DNA from: an uncultured Bacilli bacterium
Lineage (GTDB): Bacteria; Bacillota_I; Bacilli_A; RF39; UBA660
Assembly: GCA_934098565.1 (NCBI GenBank)
Contig: CAKOON010000001.1
Coordinates: 124,001-188,000, forward strand
Direction of reading: 5' to 3'
DNA: 64,000 nucleotides
In this document: one piece after another, positions 40,128-48,616 of the stretch
Layout of the letters: each line of letters begins with the position of its first letter
Position numbering within the stretch: position 1 is the stretch's first letter
Position numbers and translations under genes: made by a program
The notes under the pieces: model-generated
Database searches by the model: none
Told to the model about the DNA's origin: nothing
Seen by the model: only the letters and a program-made list of their open reading frames with translations

Positions 40128-42806
40128 ATGAAAAAGAATGAAGGGTTTACAATTCCTGAATTATTGGCAGTTATTGCTATTTTGGGAATTTTAGTAACAA
40201 TGGCTACGGCTAGCTATAATGGAATTAGTAACAATATTAAAAAGAAAACACTTGATAATAAGATAAACTTAATTAAAATTAAAGCCGAGGAGTATGCAAC
40301 CGATAATGATATTGTTACGGATACAATAAGTGTAGCTAAGTTGATTAATGATGGTTATTTAGATAGTGAGGCTGATACTGATAATAATGAAAGGATTAGT
40401 AATCCTTTGGGAGGATATTTAGACTGTTATCGCATTAACATTGATAAAGGTACTGATGAGTATGATATTTCTGTAGATGAGGATACTTCTTGTGAAATTG
40501 CTAATTTGGATAATGCTACTGATAAGATAGAAATATCAGTTTATGAAGGGGAGAATAATAGAATTACTAATTATAATCAGCTTAATGTTACTCTTAAAAG
40601 TAGTGAAACTAAATGGACTAATAAAGACGTTTATCTATTTATTAATCCTGATACGATAGAGGGTAATGTCCAAAAAATCACTTGGCTATTTAATGGTGCT
40701 GAGTATCCTAAAGAAAATGTTAATATGGCTACAACCGTAAATACCGATACGGATGCTTATGCTAATATTTTTAAAGTTTCATCAGTGCTTTTACTAAATA
40801 CTTATACTTATGCTAAGATTGAAACTGATGTTGGTGTTTTAAGTAAAAGAGTAAGTGTTAGAATTGATAAAGAAGCTCCATCGGTAACTTTAGATACTAA
40901 TTATCGATATGAGGCGGTTGATGAGGAGACAAAGAAAAGTCTTAAGACGGTAAATTTTACCGGTTCTGATGGTAGTGGTTCGGGAATAGGCTATGAAGTA
41001 GATGGCAATAAGTATGGTTATTACTTAACAAAAGATATTAATAAACGACCTAATAAAGATGATTTTAATATTTTAGCAAATGATGGTTTCACCACGGTTA
41101 ATGAGAATGGAACTTATTATGGGTATACTATTGATGCCGTTGGTAATATTTCAAAAGAACCAGTGGCCATAACAGTCACAAATGTAACTTATGATATGCC
41201 GGTTTGTCTAGACCCAGAAGATAATAATGCTTGGATTAATCATGATTATACTTTTACATATGGCTGTGTCGCTGGTGTAGGAACTGGGTGTTCTTATAGT
41301 CCTAAGATTGGTACTTATGAAAAAGAAGGGTATCAAATGACGGAACCGTTTACGTGGGATGCGATAGATAACGTTGGTAATGTCACTAAATGTAGTAAAA
41401 AACTAGTTACAAAGATAGATAAAACAGCTCCTAGTTGTGAAATGACAGTTAGTGGGACAAAGGGAAATAATGATTGGTATCTTTCCGATGTGTCGTTAAC
41501 TTTAAAATGTAGTGATTCCTTAAGTGAAATGGCAGAAATTGGGCTAAGTACTAGTGAAAGTCCAGATTTTAATGGAAAAACGACTGCTAATGTTACGGGA
41601 GAAACTGACGGCTTAACTTATTACGGTTATGCTAAGGATAATGCTGGTAATATTACTAGAATTAGTAAAGTTATTAAGATTGTGAAGACCCCACCTACTT
41701 GTACCCTTGCTGTAAGTGGACCTAATCATGGGGCTGGTGATAGTGTTTGTTCATTTGATCAAGAAGTTTATGATACTTGTATGGCGAGCGGGAGAGTTTC
41801 TTTTTTTAAAAAGTCAAGGTGTAAAAGAAAAGCCACAACTTGTGTAAAAACTAATATTTGGTATACAGGAGATGCCACTGTTACCGTGAATACTAGTGGT
41901 AATTTTATAACCAGTAAAATCTTGAATACTCCAAATGGAGTTTCTAGTGATGGGGTTTATACTGTTAATTATGATACAAATGGGGTTGAAGTTACAGGTA
42001 AAGTTACTCATGAAGCTGGCCTTTCTGGTGAATGTAGCGTGAAGTTAAGAAGAGATGCCACCCCGCCAATAGCGTCTTTAGCGATGGATGGAGGCGATAC
42101 TTGTACTTATACAGTAAAATATAAGACAAGAACACAGAAAGTAAATCCAAATACGAATAGAACAAGTTATTCTACTCAGTCACATACGACGACAATTAAT
42201 TGCAGTGATTGGGATAAAAATGGTTATTCAAGTTCAACTAAATTAAATAATTATTTGAGTTCACTTAATTCGGATTTTTATAAGAGAACTAGCACCACCG
42301 GACCAGCATGGGAACCACCATTGTCAACAGAAAATGCGAGATTAAAATGTAGTGACAGTGGTAGTGGCAACAAATCTTATACTATTTCCGGTACTTCTGG
42401 GGAATTATATAATTTGAATGGAACTAGTTCTTCAAGTTCATCAAGCGGTTATAGTCCTGGAAGTTCGGGTAGTATTGGCGGAAATTATGGTAGCTCTAAT
42501 TATCCAACTAAAACTTTAACCGGAGTTTGTACCGATGTTGCTGGTAATACTACTAGTGTTAGCCAAGTTTTTGAAAAATATGAATCCGAACGTACCGAAG
42601 AAGATTGCGATGACTATTTTAGTAAAAGCGATTGTAATGGGGGTGGCAATTCTTGTGCTGATAGAAATGGTAGTTGTACAACGGGGAATGAATCAGGATG
42701 CCATTATTCATCATGTAGTGAAGGTAGTAGTAAATGTGATAGTCCTGACTCTCAAAGTGACTGCGATACTTATACAGTAGGAGAAAATAAATGGAGAATC
42801 AAATAA
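40128..42806 (+). CDS. Giant pseudopilin-like surface protein with Ig-like repeats
   Basis: The 892-residue protein has a type IV prepilin start, MKKNEGFTIPELLAVIAILGIL, with cleavage expected after G7 and Glu at mature position 5. After a pilin-like alpha region (residues 1-130) come several beta-rich, Cys-containing Ig-like modules. Each ends in a block such as RIDKEAPSVTLD, KIDKTAPSCEMTVSG or IVKTPPTCTLAVSG. Residues about 760-890 are Ser/Gly/Cys-rich, with CDDYFSKSDCNGGG-type repeats. Most pseudopilins have under 200 residues, so this one carries a large exposed stalk and tip. The next gene starts on its stop. A filament-tip adhesin is the best guess. Confidence 0.7.
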   Translation: MKKNEGFTIPELLAVIAILGILVTMATASYNGISNNIKKKTLDNKINLIKIKAEEYATDNDIVTDTISVAKLINDGYLDSEADTDNNERISNPLGGYLDCYRINIDKGTDEYDISVDEDTSCEIANLDNATDKIEISVYEGENNRITNYNQLNVTLKSSETKWTNKDVYLFINPDTIEGNVQKITWLFNGAEYPKENVNMATTVNTDTDAYANIFKVSSVLLLNTYTYAKIETDVGVLSKRVSVRIDKEAPSVTLDTNYRYEAVDEETKKSLKTVNFTGSDGSGSGIGYEVDGNKYGYYLTKDINKRPNKDDFNILANDGFTTVNENGTYYGYTIDAVGNISKEPVAITVTNVTYDMPVCLDPEDNNAWINHDYTFTYGCVAGVGTGCSYSPKIGTYEKEGYQMTEPFTWDAIDNVGNVTKCSKKLVTKIDKTAPSCEMTVSGTKGNNDWYLSDVSLTLKCSDSLSEMAEIGLSTSESPDFNGKTTANVTGETDGLTYYGYAKDNAGNITRISKVIKIVKTPPTCTLAVSGPNHGAGDSVCSFDQEVYDTCMASGRVSFFKKSRCKRKATTCVKTNIWYTGDATVTVNTSGNFITSKILNTPNGVSSDGVYTVNYDTNGVEVTGKVTHEAGLSGECSVKLRRDATPPIASLAMDGGDTCTYTVKYKTRTQKVNPNTNRTSYSTQSHTTTINCSDWDKNGYSSSTKLNNYLSSLNSDFYKRTSTTGPAWEPPLSTENARLKCSDSGSGNKSYTISGTSGELYNLNGTSSSSSSSGYSPGSSGSIGGNYGSSNYPTKTLTGVCTDVAGNTTSVSQVFEKYESERTEEDCDDYFSKSDCNGGGNSCADRNGSCTTGNESGCHYSSCSEGSSKCDSPDSQSDCDTYTVGENKWRIK

Positions 42807-43945
42807 TGACTAAAAAAACTAAGAAACAAAAGATAAATTTAACATGTTTTATCATCCTTTTGGGGGTGGCTCTCTTTCTTTTCTTGATATTAAAAAAGCC
42901 TATTGTTACATATGAATACTATATTAATGAAAAGCCAACAATAATACCTGGCCAAAACTTTGTTGGCTATGATTGCCCTAATGATGTCAAAGTGGAGTAT
43001 GATATTACTAATAACCGTTATAAAGCTAGTAATGTCAAAAAGAATACTGTTTGTAAGTTGTATTTTGAAGATAATATTTATGATGAGATAAATTTACTTG
43101 CTAATAGTAGTAATGATAATATTATTGAAGATAATAAAATTATTAAAAGTTCTTTTGAAGAAGCTTTATATTATGGGGTTGATGCTAAGAACTATGTCTA
43201 TTTTAATTGTGATGATTATACAAAGCAAAGTAGTGATACTTGTGAAGTCTGGCGTATCATGAAAACAGAAAATATTAATCATGAAAAACCGGTCGTAAAG
43301 CTTATTAGAGATAATAAATTGTCGGTATTTGATAAGACTACTAATACTAATTTAGCTAAATTTTCTTGGCATTATACAAAAGATATTAATGAGCTAGAAT
43401 TTATTGAGTCAGATATTTATGATTTATTAAATCAAGGGTACTTGGAAAGTGATAATAACTATGAATATGTTGATAATACGTCTAATATCCACTATCTTGA
43501 TTTTAGTAAGAGTGGTATTAAAAACAAAGCTACAAAGAATATGTTGGTTACAACTGATTTTCGAGTTGCTAGAGAGTCTTATATCAATGCCACTGCCGGC
43601 CAATGGGTACGAAATGAGGCTACTGGGTCGAGTATGATGCTAGAAATAGGCTTGCCAACTATTAGCGACTATGTTTCTTCAATTGGAAAAGTTTGCGAAG
43701 ATATTAAGATTAATAGTTTTGCTGAATGTACGGGAAAGTCATATATTAATATTACTGATAGTATTTGGACATTAAATGTTTCTAGTTATGATAAGACTAC
43801 AGTTTACCGTGTGTCTAATCAGAAAACTATTAGTCCAGTTTATCCAACTTTAGAGTATGAAGTATATCCTACTTTATATATTGATGGTAATCTAAAAATT
43901 GTTGGTGGGGATGGTTCAAAAGATAGACCTTATCAATTACTATAA
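42806..43945 (+). CDS. Membrane-anchored surface protein, paralogue of the 57400 gene
   Basis: The 379-residue protein has a short basic N-terminus and one membrane helix (about 13-30). A small Cys-bearing domain (GYDCPNDVKV ... VCKLYFE) and a large domain follow. The large domain starts NYVYFNCDDYTKQSSDTCEVWRI and ends PTLYIDGNLKIVGGDGSKDRPY. The same blocks occur in the protein at 57400-58758. The C-terminal layout resembles C-type-lectin/FGE-like domains in Firmicute surface proteins (VRP-LYLK...GDGT--PY). It overlaps the pseudopilin stop (TAATG); an ATG at 42791 also has a plausible ribosome site. The two may form an export or adhesion pair. Confidence 0.65.
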   Translation: MTKKTKKQKINLTCFIILLGVALFLFLILKKPIVTYEYYINEKPTIIPGQNFVGYDCPNDVKVEYDITNNRYKASNVKKNTVCKLYFEDNIYDEINLLANSSNDNIIEDNKIIKSSFEEALYYGVDAKNYVYFNCDDYTKQSSDTCEVWRIMKTENINHEKPVVKLIRDNKLSVFDKTTNTNLAKFSWHYTKDINELEFIESDIYDLLNQGYLESDNNYEYVDNTSNIHYLDFSKSGIKNKATKNMLVTTDFRVARESYINATAGQWVRNEATGSSMMLEIGLPTISDYVSSIGKVCEDIKINSFAECTGKSYINITDSIWTLNVSSYDKTTVYRVSNQKTISPVYPTLEYEVYPTLYIDGNLKIVGGDGSKDRPYQLL

Positions 43946-44023
43946 AGGTAAAAAATTAAGTTGGTTATCATTATATAGACTATCTTAACAAAGTAAATGC
44001 TAGAAGAATTAATTTAAAAACAG

Positions 44024-44114
44024 AATTACTCTTTAAGAAAAAGAAAAAGACAAAAGATGATATTAAAAATGATGATAACTTTTGTCGAATTCAGTGCTAA
44101 AGAGTAATTTTTTT
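44024..44114 (+). ncRNA. Nested stem-loop RNA with terminator tail (candidate small RNA)
   Basis: An outer 12-bp stem (AATTACTCTTTA with TAAAGAGTAATT) encloses an inner perfect 8-bp stem (GACAAAAG with CTTTTGTC). The outer stem is followed by about seven T. It may simply end the 42806 transcript, but the nested structure is larger than a normal terminator. The bases between 43946 and 44023 hold no gene. Confidence 0.4.
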
Positions 44115-44140
44115 GCTATGATTATAGTGGTGATAAGGAT

Positions 44141-44248
44141 ATGGAATTAATCAATAATGACGTTTTTTTTAACGAGATGATTAGTAGTATCGAGGATATA
44201 AGATTGGCACTAGTCTTGACAAGGCCTTCTAAAATAATATATAATTAA
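44141..44248 (+). CDS. Possible 35-codon ORF upstream of gpsB
   Basis: It starts MELINNDVFFNEMISSIEDI and ends at TAA inside the -10 region of the gpsB promoter. GATAAGGAT precedes the ATG, with TATAGT further upstream. No family is recognised. It may be a fragment of an older gene, or chance. Confidence 0.2.
   Translation: MELINNDVFFNEMISSIEDIRLALVLTRPSKIIYN
44216..44245 (+). promoter_or_regulatory. Strong promoter of gpsB (and probably rnpB)
   Basis: Perfect TTGACA, 18-base spacer, perfect TATAAT. It is the best sigma-A match in the window. Confidence 0.85.
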
Positions 44249-44266
44249 CTTGTAGGAAGGGATTTT

Positions 44267-44599
44267 ATGAATAACAGTAGAATAGTTCTAACTACCCAAG
44301 ATATAGTTAATAAAGATTTTACAATTGAACCAAAGGGGTTTAAACCTCAGGAAGTTGATGCTTTTTTAGATATAATTATTAAAGATTATGTTGCTTATGA
44401 TAAAGAAATCAAAAGATTAAGAAAAGAGTTAGCAACTTTAAGCGAAGAAAATAGTAATCTTCGTGGGGAAATTAGAAAATTAAAAGATTTAGAGACTATT
44501 GCATCGGAAGATAAAGAAGCAAGTAAACCTGTTAATAATGTTGACCTTCTAAGAAGAATTAGTCAATTAGAAAAAGTAGTTTACGGAAAAAGTGAATAA
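44267..44599 (+). CDS. gpsB: Cell division regulator GpsB
   Basis: The 110-residue DivIVA-like protein has an N-terminal domain LTTQDIVNKDFTIEPKGFKPQEVDAFLDIIIKDY (membrane- and PBP-binding half). A coiled coil (KEIKRLRKELATLSEENSNLRGEI) and a short C-terminal trimerisation helix (LLRRISQLEKVVYG) follow. It couples peptidoglycan synthases to the division cycle. The gene order gpsB-rnpB is the same as in Bacillus. Confidence 0.92.
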   Translation: MNNSRIVLTTQDIVNKDFTIEPKGFKPQEVDAFLDIIIKDYVAYDKEIKRLRKELATLSEENSNLRGEIRKLKDLETIASEDKEASKPVNNVDLLRRISQLEKVVYGKSE

Positions 44600-44611
44600 T
44601 TAAAAGAGAAA

Positions 44612-44968
44612 AATAACTTAGAAAGACAAATGCTGGTATCTATTGATACTTGAGGAAAGTCCGTGCTTACATAGTCCTGGAATGGCTATAGGGTTCGTTG
44701 CTAAGGCCAATAACCTTAGGCAGTTTTTAACTGACGGCGTCGAGGTGACCTGAAATGGTTATATTAGACATAAAGTGCCAAAGAGACGAGTTACTTTAGA
44801 AATAAAGTAGGTGGAACGTGGTAAACCCCGCGAGTAAGAAATCCAAATTTGGTAGGAGAGTTTCTACAAAGGAATAAAAAACGGCGTAGAAAAGTTTATA
44901 CGTAAGTATAAATTAGATAAATATTTGTCACTAGCTAGCTAGTACAGAACACGGCTTACTAAGTTATT
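44612..44968 (+). ncRNA. rnpB: RNase P RNA
   Basis: The conserved 5' block TTGAGGAAAGTCCGTGCT and 3' block ACAGAACACGGCTTA pair as in P4/J regions. AATAACTTAG at the 5' end is complementary to CTAAGTTATT at the 3' end (P1). GGTGGAACGTGGTAAACCCC lies in the middle. A T run follows P1, giving a terminator. Its location after gpsB is as in Bacilli and the layout looks B-type. The internal stem with CACTAGCTAGCTAGTA is lineage-specific. Confidence 0.93.
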
Positions 44969-44999
44969 TTTTTAAATTTAAAAAAGGAAGTGAATTATC

Positions 45000-45482
45000 T
45001 TGAACGGAATAGGCCTGATGCTTAGAGGTGCAAGAGAAGAAAATGGGGTATCCTTAGAAGAGGCAAGTGAAGATTTAAAGATTAAGCCCGCTATTCTTTA
45101 TAATATTGAAGAAGGTAATATGGGCTGTTTTAAAGATATTTTTGTCTTAAAGGATTATCTAAAGGATTATGCTAAATATTTGGGAATTGACCCAATGAAG
45201 ACGGTAGATAAATTTAATGAATTTATGTTTGAAAAAACAAGTAAAATTCCCGTTGAAGAAATTGAAAAAAAGATAATGGAGAAGAATAAGGAAGAAGCCT
45301 TGCTTAAGTCAAGAATAGCTAGTCCTTATACTGATACTACTTATCGTTATAAAAAGAAGAGTATTGCCCTACTTTATTTACTAGTAATTGCCTTGGTGGC
45401 TTTAGTAATATTTTGGTCCGTTAAACAAGTTACAGTTGGCAAAATGGTAACGACAACGGCTAGTGAGGTTAAAGGAAGATAG
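45000..45482 (+). CDS. rodZ: RodZ-like HTH membrane protein
   Basis: The 160-residue protein has an N-terminal helix-turn-helix (LRGAREENGVSLEEASEDLKI, residues 8-30; YNIEEGN; LKDYAKYLGI). A charged linker and one membrane helix (about 124-143) follow, with only a short outer tail instead of the usual RodZ beta domain. RodZ binds MreB and sets cell shape. Position directly upstream of pgsA is the usual Firmicute arrangement. The start is TTG at 45000 with AGGAAGTG seven bases before it. Confidence 0.78.
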   Translation: MNGIGLMLRGAREENGVSLEEASEDLKIKPAILYNIEEGNMGCFKDIFVLKDYLKDYAKYLGIDPMKTVDKFNEFMFEKTSKIPVEEIEKKIMEKNKEEALLKSRIASPYTDTTYRYKKKSIALLYLLVIALVALVIFWSVKQVTVGKMVTTTASEVKGR

Positions 45483-45484
45483 TT

Positions 45485-46087
45485 ATGAATTTACCGAATA
45501 AATTAACTTTAGGAAGAATTGTTTTATCGCTAGTAATTTTATTGTTACTAGGATTCCCTGTTTATATGTTAGGATATAGTTGGCCGGAGTATCTCTTAGG
45601 AGGTAAAATTGTTATTAAGCTTAACTATATTTTAGCTGGTATTTTCTTTGTGATTGCTTCATTAACAGATATGTTAGATGGTAAGATTGCTAGAAAATAT
45701 AATATGGTGACAGACTTTGGCAAGATGATGGATGCAATTGCCGATAAAATTTTAGTTAATGGCGTTTTAATTTTATTAGCTTATAATCATAATATTCCGG
45801 TTGCTGTACCCGTTGTAGTTATTTTAAGAGATACGGTTGTGGATGCAATTAAGATGGCCAGTGGCAATAAAGGTAAAGTCATCGCTGCTTCTTCGGCTGG
45901 CAAAGTAAAGACAGCTTGTATGATGGTGGGCTTAACTTTAGTATTATTCAGTAATATTCCTTTTGAATTCTTTGGAATTGGGGTCGGGAAAGGCTTAGTA
46001 TTATTAGCAACTTGTTTGTCCTTATATTCTGGAATGGAATATTATATAGTTAATAAAGACGTAATATTTGGTGATGGTGCCCGCTAG
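45485..46087 (+). CDS. pgsA: Phosphatidylglycerophosphate synthase
   Basis: The 200-residue membrane enzyme makes phosphatidylglycerol phosphate from CDP-diacylglycerol and glycerol 3-phosphate. The CDP-alcohol phosphotransferase motif D-G-x2-A-R-x8-G-x3-D-x3-D is present as DMLDGKIARK, then DFGKMMDAIADK. It begins MNLPNKLTLGRI, the standard PgsA start. It has four to six membrane helices. It starts two bases after rodZ. Confidence 0.93.
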   Translation: MNLPNKLTLGRIVLSLVILLLLGFPVYMLGYSWPEYLLGGKIVIKLNYILAGIFFVIASLTDMLDGKIARKYNMVTDFGKMMDAIADKILVNGVLILLAYNHNIPVAVPVVVILRDTVVDAIKMASGNKGKVIAASSAGKVKTACMMVGLTLVLFSNIPFEFFGIGVGKGLVLLATCLSLYSGMEYYIVNKDVIFGDGAR

Positions 46088-46104
46088 TTGCTGGCATCTT
46101 TTTT
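46073..46104 (+). terminator. Probable terminator
   Basis: TGCC and GGCA arms with a GATG/CATC extension through a small bulge, then six T, overlapping the pgsA stop. Confidence 0.5.
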
Positions 46105-46121
46105 AGAAAGGGAAAAAATTT

Positions 46122-47429
46122 ATGAAATATTTTTGTGTGGGGATTAAGGGTAGTGGAATGTCAACTTTAGCTCAGATATTAAGTGATTTAGGACATGCAG
46201 TAGCTGGATATGATGATAATAAAAATCACACTTTTACGGAGGAAGGTTTAATTAAAAGAAATATTCCTATCTTTTATGAACCCGGTCATCATATAGATAA
46301 GGATACTATTGTTACATATTCGAAAGCTTTTAGTCTCGAGCATCCAGAGTTAGTTTATTTAAAGTCTTTAGGCCTTAAGTTTATAGCCTATAATGACTTA
46401 TTAGGTGAATTAACTAAAGAGTTTCAGACTATTTCGGTATGTGGTACGCATGGCAAGACGACGACTTCAACAATGATAAGTGATATCTTAAAAACTAATA
46501 TTGGTACTAATTACTTCATTGGGGATGGTAGTGGTTATGCTTCTTTGAATAATAAATTATTTGTAATTGAATCTTGTGAATTTCAAAAACATTTTTTAAG
46601 TTATCATCCTTATATCGGGGTGGTTACTAATATTGAACTAGAACATACTGAATGCTATAAAGATATTGATGATATTATTAAGACATTTAATATTTTCTTA
46701 GATAAGGCTTCTATTGTGGTAGCGTGTGGGGATGACCCTAATATTAGAAAGTTAAATCTTAAGAAGAAAGTTTACTATTATGGTTTAAAAACTAATAATG
46801 ACTTATATGCTACTAATGTTATGATGAATGAAGAAGGAAGCTTCTTTGATGCTTATTATCATAAGAATTTTATTGGGCGTTTTAGCATTCCTTTAACGGG
46901 TATTCATATGATTTTAGATAGTTTAGCTAGTATAATGGTTGGTATTTTGTATGAAGAAGATTATCTAAGTATAAAGAAAACTTTGGCTAATTTTGAAACA
47001 CCCAAAAGAAGATTTAAAGAGTCTAAGATAGGTAGTAATATTTTAATTGATGATTATGCACATCATCCAACAGAGATAGAAAAGACTATCGCCGCGGCTC
47101 GTCTTAAGTATCCTAATAAAAAGATAGTGGCTATTTTTAAACCTAATACTTATTCAAGAACAAAAGACTTATGCAGTTGGTTTAAGAGAAGTTTAGAAAC
47201 GGCTGATGAAGTTTACGTAACATCAATAGCGTGTAATCGAGAGAATCAAATTGACTATCCGGGGGTTACTTCGGAAATTATTATAAAAGATTTAAAAAAT
47301 GCCCAAATTTTAAATGAAGATAATATAACGCCTTTATTAAAATACGAAGATAGTGTTTTGGTATTCATGAGTTGTGCTAATATTAGTAGCTTAGAAGATA
47401 AATATAAGAAAATGAAACTAGGACAGTAA
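46122..47429 (+). CDS. murC: UDP-N-acetylmuramate--L-alanine ligase
   Basis: This first amino-acid ligase of peptidoglycan synthesis has 435 residues. It has FCVGIKGSGMSTLAQIL (N-terminal UDP-binding), ATP loop VCGTHGKTTTSTM, NIELEHTECY, and the C-terminal DDYAHHPTEIEKTI. KNTYSRTKDL-like PNTYSRTK is also typical. The central EFQKHFL replaces the more usual ESDESF region, so an Mpl-like activity is a remote alternative. AAAGGG precedes the ATG. Confidence 0.93.
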   Translation: MKYFCVGIKGSGMSTLAQILSDLGHAVAGYDDNKNHTFTEEGLIKRNIPIFYEPGHHIDKDTIVTYSKAFSLEHPELVYLKSLGLKFIAYNDLLGELTKEFQTISVCGTHGKTTTSTMISDILKTNIGTNYFIGDGSGYASLNNKLFVIESCEFQKHFLSYHPYIGVVTNIELEHTECYKDIDDIIKTFNIFLDKASIVVACGDDPNIRKLNLKKKVYYYGLKTNNDLYATNVMMNEEGSFFDAYYHKNFIGRFSIPLTGIHMILDSLASIMVGILYEEDYLSIKKTLANFETPKRRFKESKIGSNILIDDYAHHPTEIEKTIAAARLKYPNKKIVAIFKPNTYSRTKDLCSWFKRSLETADEVYVTSIACNRENQIDYPGVTSEIIIKDLKNAQILNEDNITPLLKYEDSVLVFMSCANISSLEDKYKKMKLGQ

Positions 47430-47488
47430 TTCGACAAAATTCGACAAAAAGTGCTAATTATTTTTGTTAAGATTATTTTGGTGATTAT

Positions 47489-47938
47489 ATGTTAAAAGCA
47501 GCCTTAGAAGTATTCAGTTTAGAAGAAGTAGTGTCTTTAGATGTCTTAGATAAAAGATATCAAGAATTAATTAGAAAAAATTATGAGGATAATTTTCCTT
47601 TAAAAAGAGAAGCAGGAAGTATGAATATAAGATTATATGAATGGTCTTATCAAGTGATACTTCCTTTTAGTATAGCTAAATCTTTAGGATTAGATGAAGT
47701 TAATTTGGATATGCTGAAGGCTTTCTGTTTATTAAAAAATCTTAATATTAGTTATGATACAGCTTTAAAAAATTATAAATTTGACCACGTTTTGGGGTAT
47801 CAAGGAACTTTTTTAGAATGGACGGTTAATGAACTTATTAAAAGGGAAATTGTTCCAGTAAGTGCGATTGATGCGGATATTTTGGCTCAATTTTATACTT
47901 CTTTGGAGATGGTAAGAGCAAAAAAACGGAACCAATAA
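47489..47938 (+). CDS. Unknown small protein
   Basis: The 149-residue, mainly helical cytoplasmic protein starts MLKAALEVFSLEEVVSL. SMNIRLYEWSYQVILPFS and LKNLNISYDTALKNYKF are its most distinctive stretches. No motif or family is recognised. TTGGTGAT precedes the ATG. Two tandem TTCGACAAAA copies (47429-47450) lie upstream. Confidence 0.6.
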   Translation: MLKAALEVFSLEEVVSLDVLDKRYQELIRKNYEDNFPLKREAGSMNIRLYEWSYQVILPFSIAKSLGLDEVNLDMLKAFCLLKNLNISYDTALKNYKFDHVLGYQGTFLEWTVNELIKREIVPVSAIDADILAQFYTSLEMVRAKKRNQ

Positions 47939-48020
47939 ATTACAAAATGTAAAATGGCATTTTTATTACAGTTTTTATAACTTAATATATGTTATACTCT
48001 TCTTAGAAAGAAGGGATATT

Positions 48021-48416
48021 GTGCAGGTAAATTATAAAAATGCCAGAATTAATTATAATTTTAAAAAAACTAGTGATAACGATGGTCTGGCTAAGGATGA
48101 TTATTGGTTAATGGTTGACTTTTATGTAGAAACCGATGACTTTACGTATCATAGTAATAGAAAGTCTTTAAGTTATAATGAAGTTATTGAGACCGTTGAG
48201 ATTATTAGAAATCTTTATGAAGGGCCTTTTCCAAATAAGCAAAAGATAACATTCATTAAGAATTATTTTAAGATTTATCTAAAGAATACTGCTACTAGAA
48301 GACAAATGACTTTTGAATTAATAAATTTAGAAGATACAAAAAGGGCTAGTTATAAAGTATATTTCTATGATAAAGAAATTTTAGAATTTGTTAATTTATC
48401 AAATAATATTTCTTAA
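48021..48416 (+). CDS. Unknown small protein, GTG start
   Basis: The 131-residue protein looks beta-rich (VNYKNARINYNFKK, YWLMVDFYVETDDFTYH, NYFKIYLKNTATRRQMTFELI). There is no signal peptide or membrane helix. The GTG start has AAGGGA upstream, and TATACT at 47993-47998 may be its -10 box. No family is recognised. The 200 bases that follow it contain no gene I can support. Confidence 0.6.
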   Translation: MQVNYKNARINYNFKKTSDNDGLAKDDYWLMVDFYVETDDFTYHSNRKSLSYNEVIETVEIIRNLYEGPFPNKQKITFIKNYFKIYLKNTATRRQMTFELINLEDTKRASYKVYFYDKEILEFVNLSNNIS

Positions 48417-48616
48417 AGGGGGAATATTTTTTTATGCAATAGGGAAGTTGTCCTAGCAGATTTAGAAATTATTGTATCCAAAAATCTCATAGTTTTTACT
48501 ATTTTATTTTAAGAATTTTTAATAAAAAGGGATAGTGTAAATTGACTTATGAAAATACAAGATTTAATTTACTATTAAAAGTTAAGAAGATATGTTATAG
48601 TATAGATAGTGATTTT

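Noticed and set aside
41814..42011. Minus-strand frame inside the large pseudopilin gene
   Set aside because: Shadow of the coding strand; the plus-strand frame has clear repeats and a prepilin start.
47429..47450. Tandem TTCGACAAAA copies as a regulator site
   Set aside because: Only two copies with no clear relation to a promoter box. It is too little to call, though noted in the gene entry.
48417..48616. Upstream in-frame start for the VanY-type protein at 48542
   Set aside because: The extra 25 residues would precede the signal anchor and cover the probable promoter. ATG 48617 gives a normal anchor.
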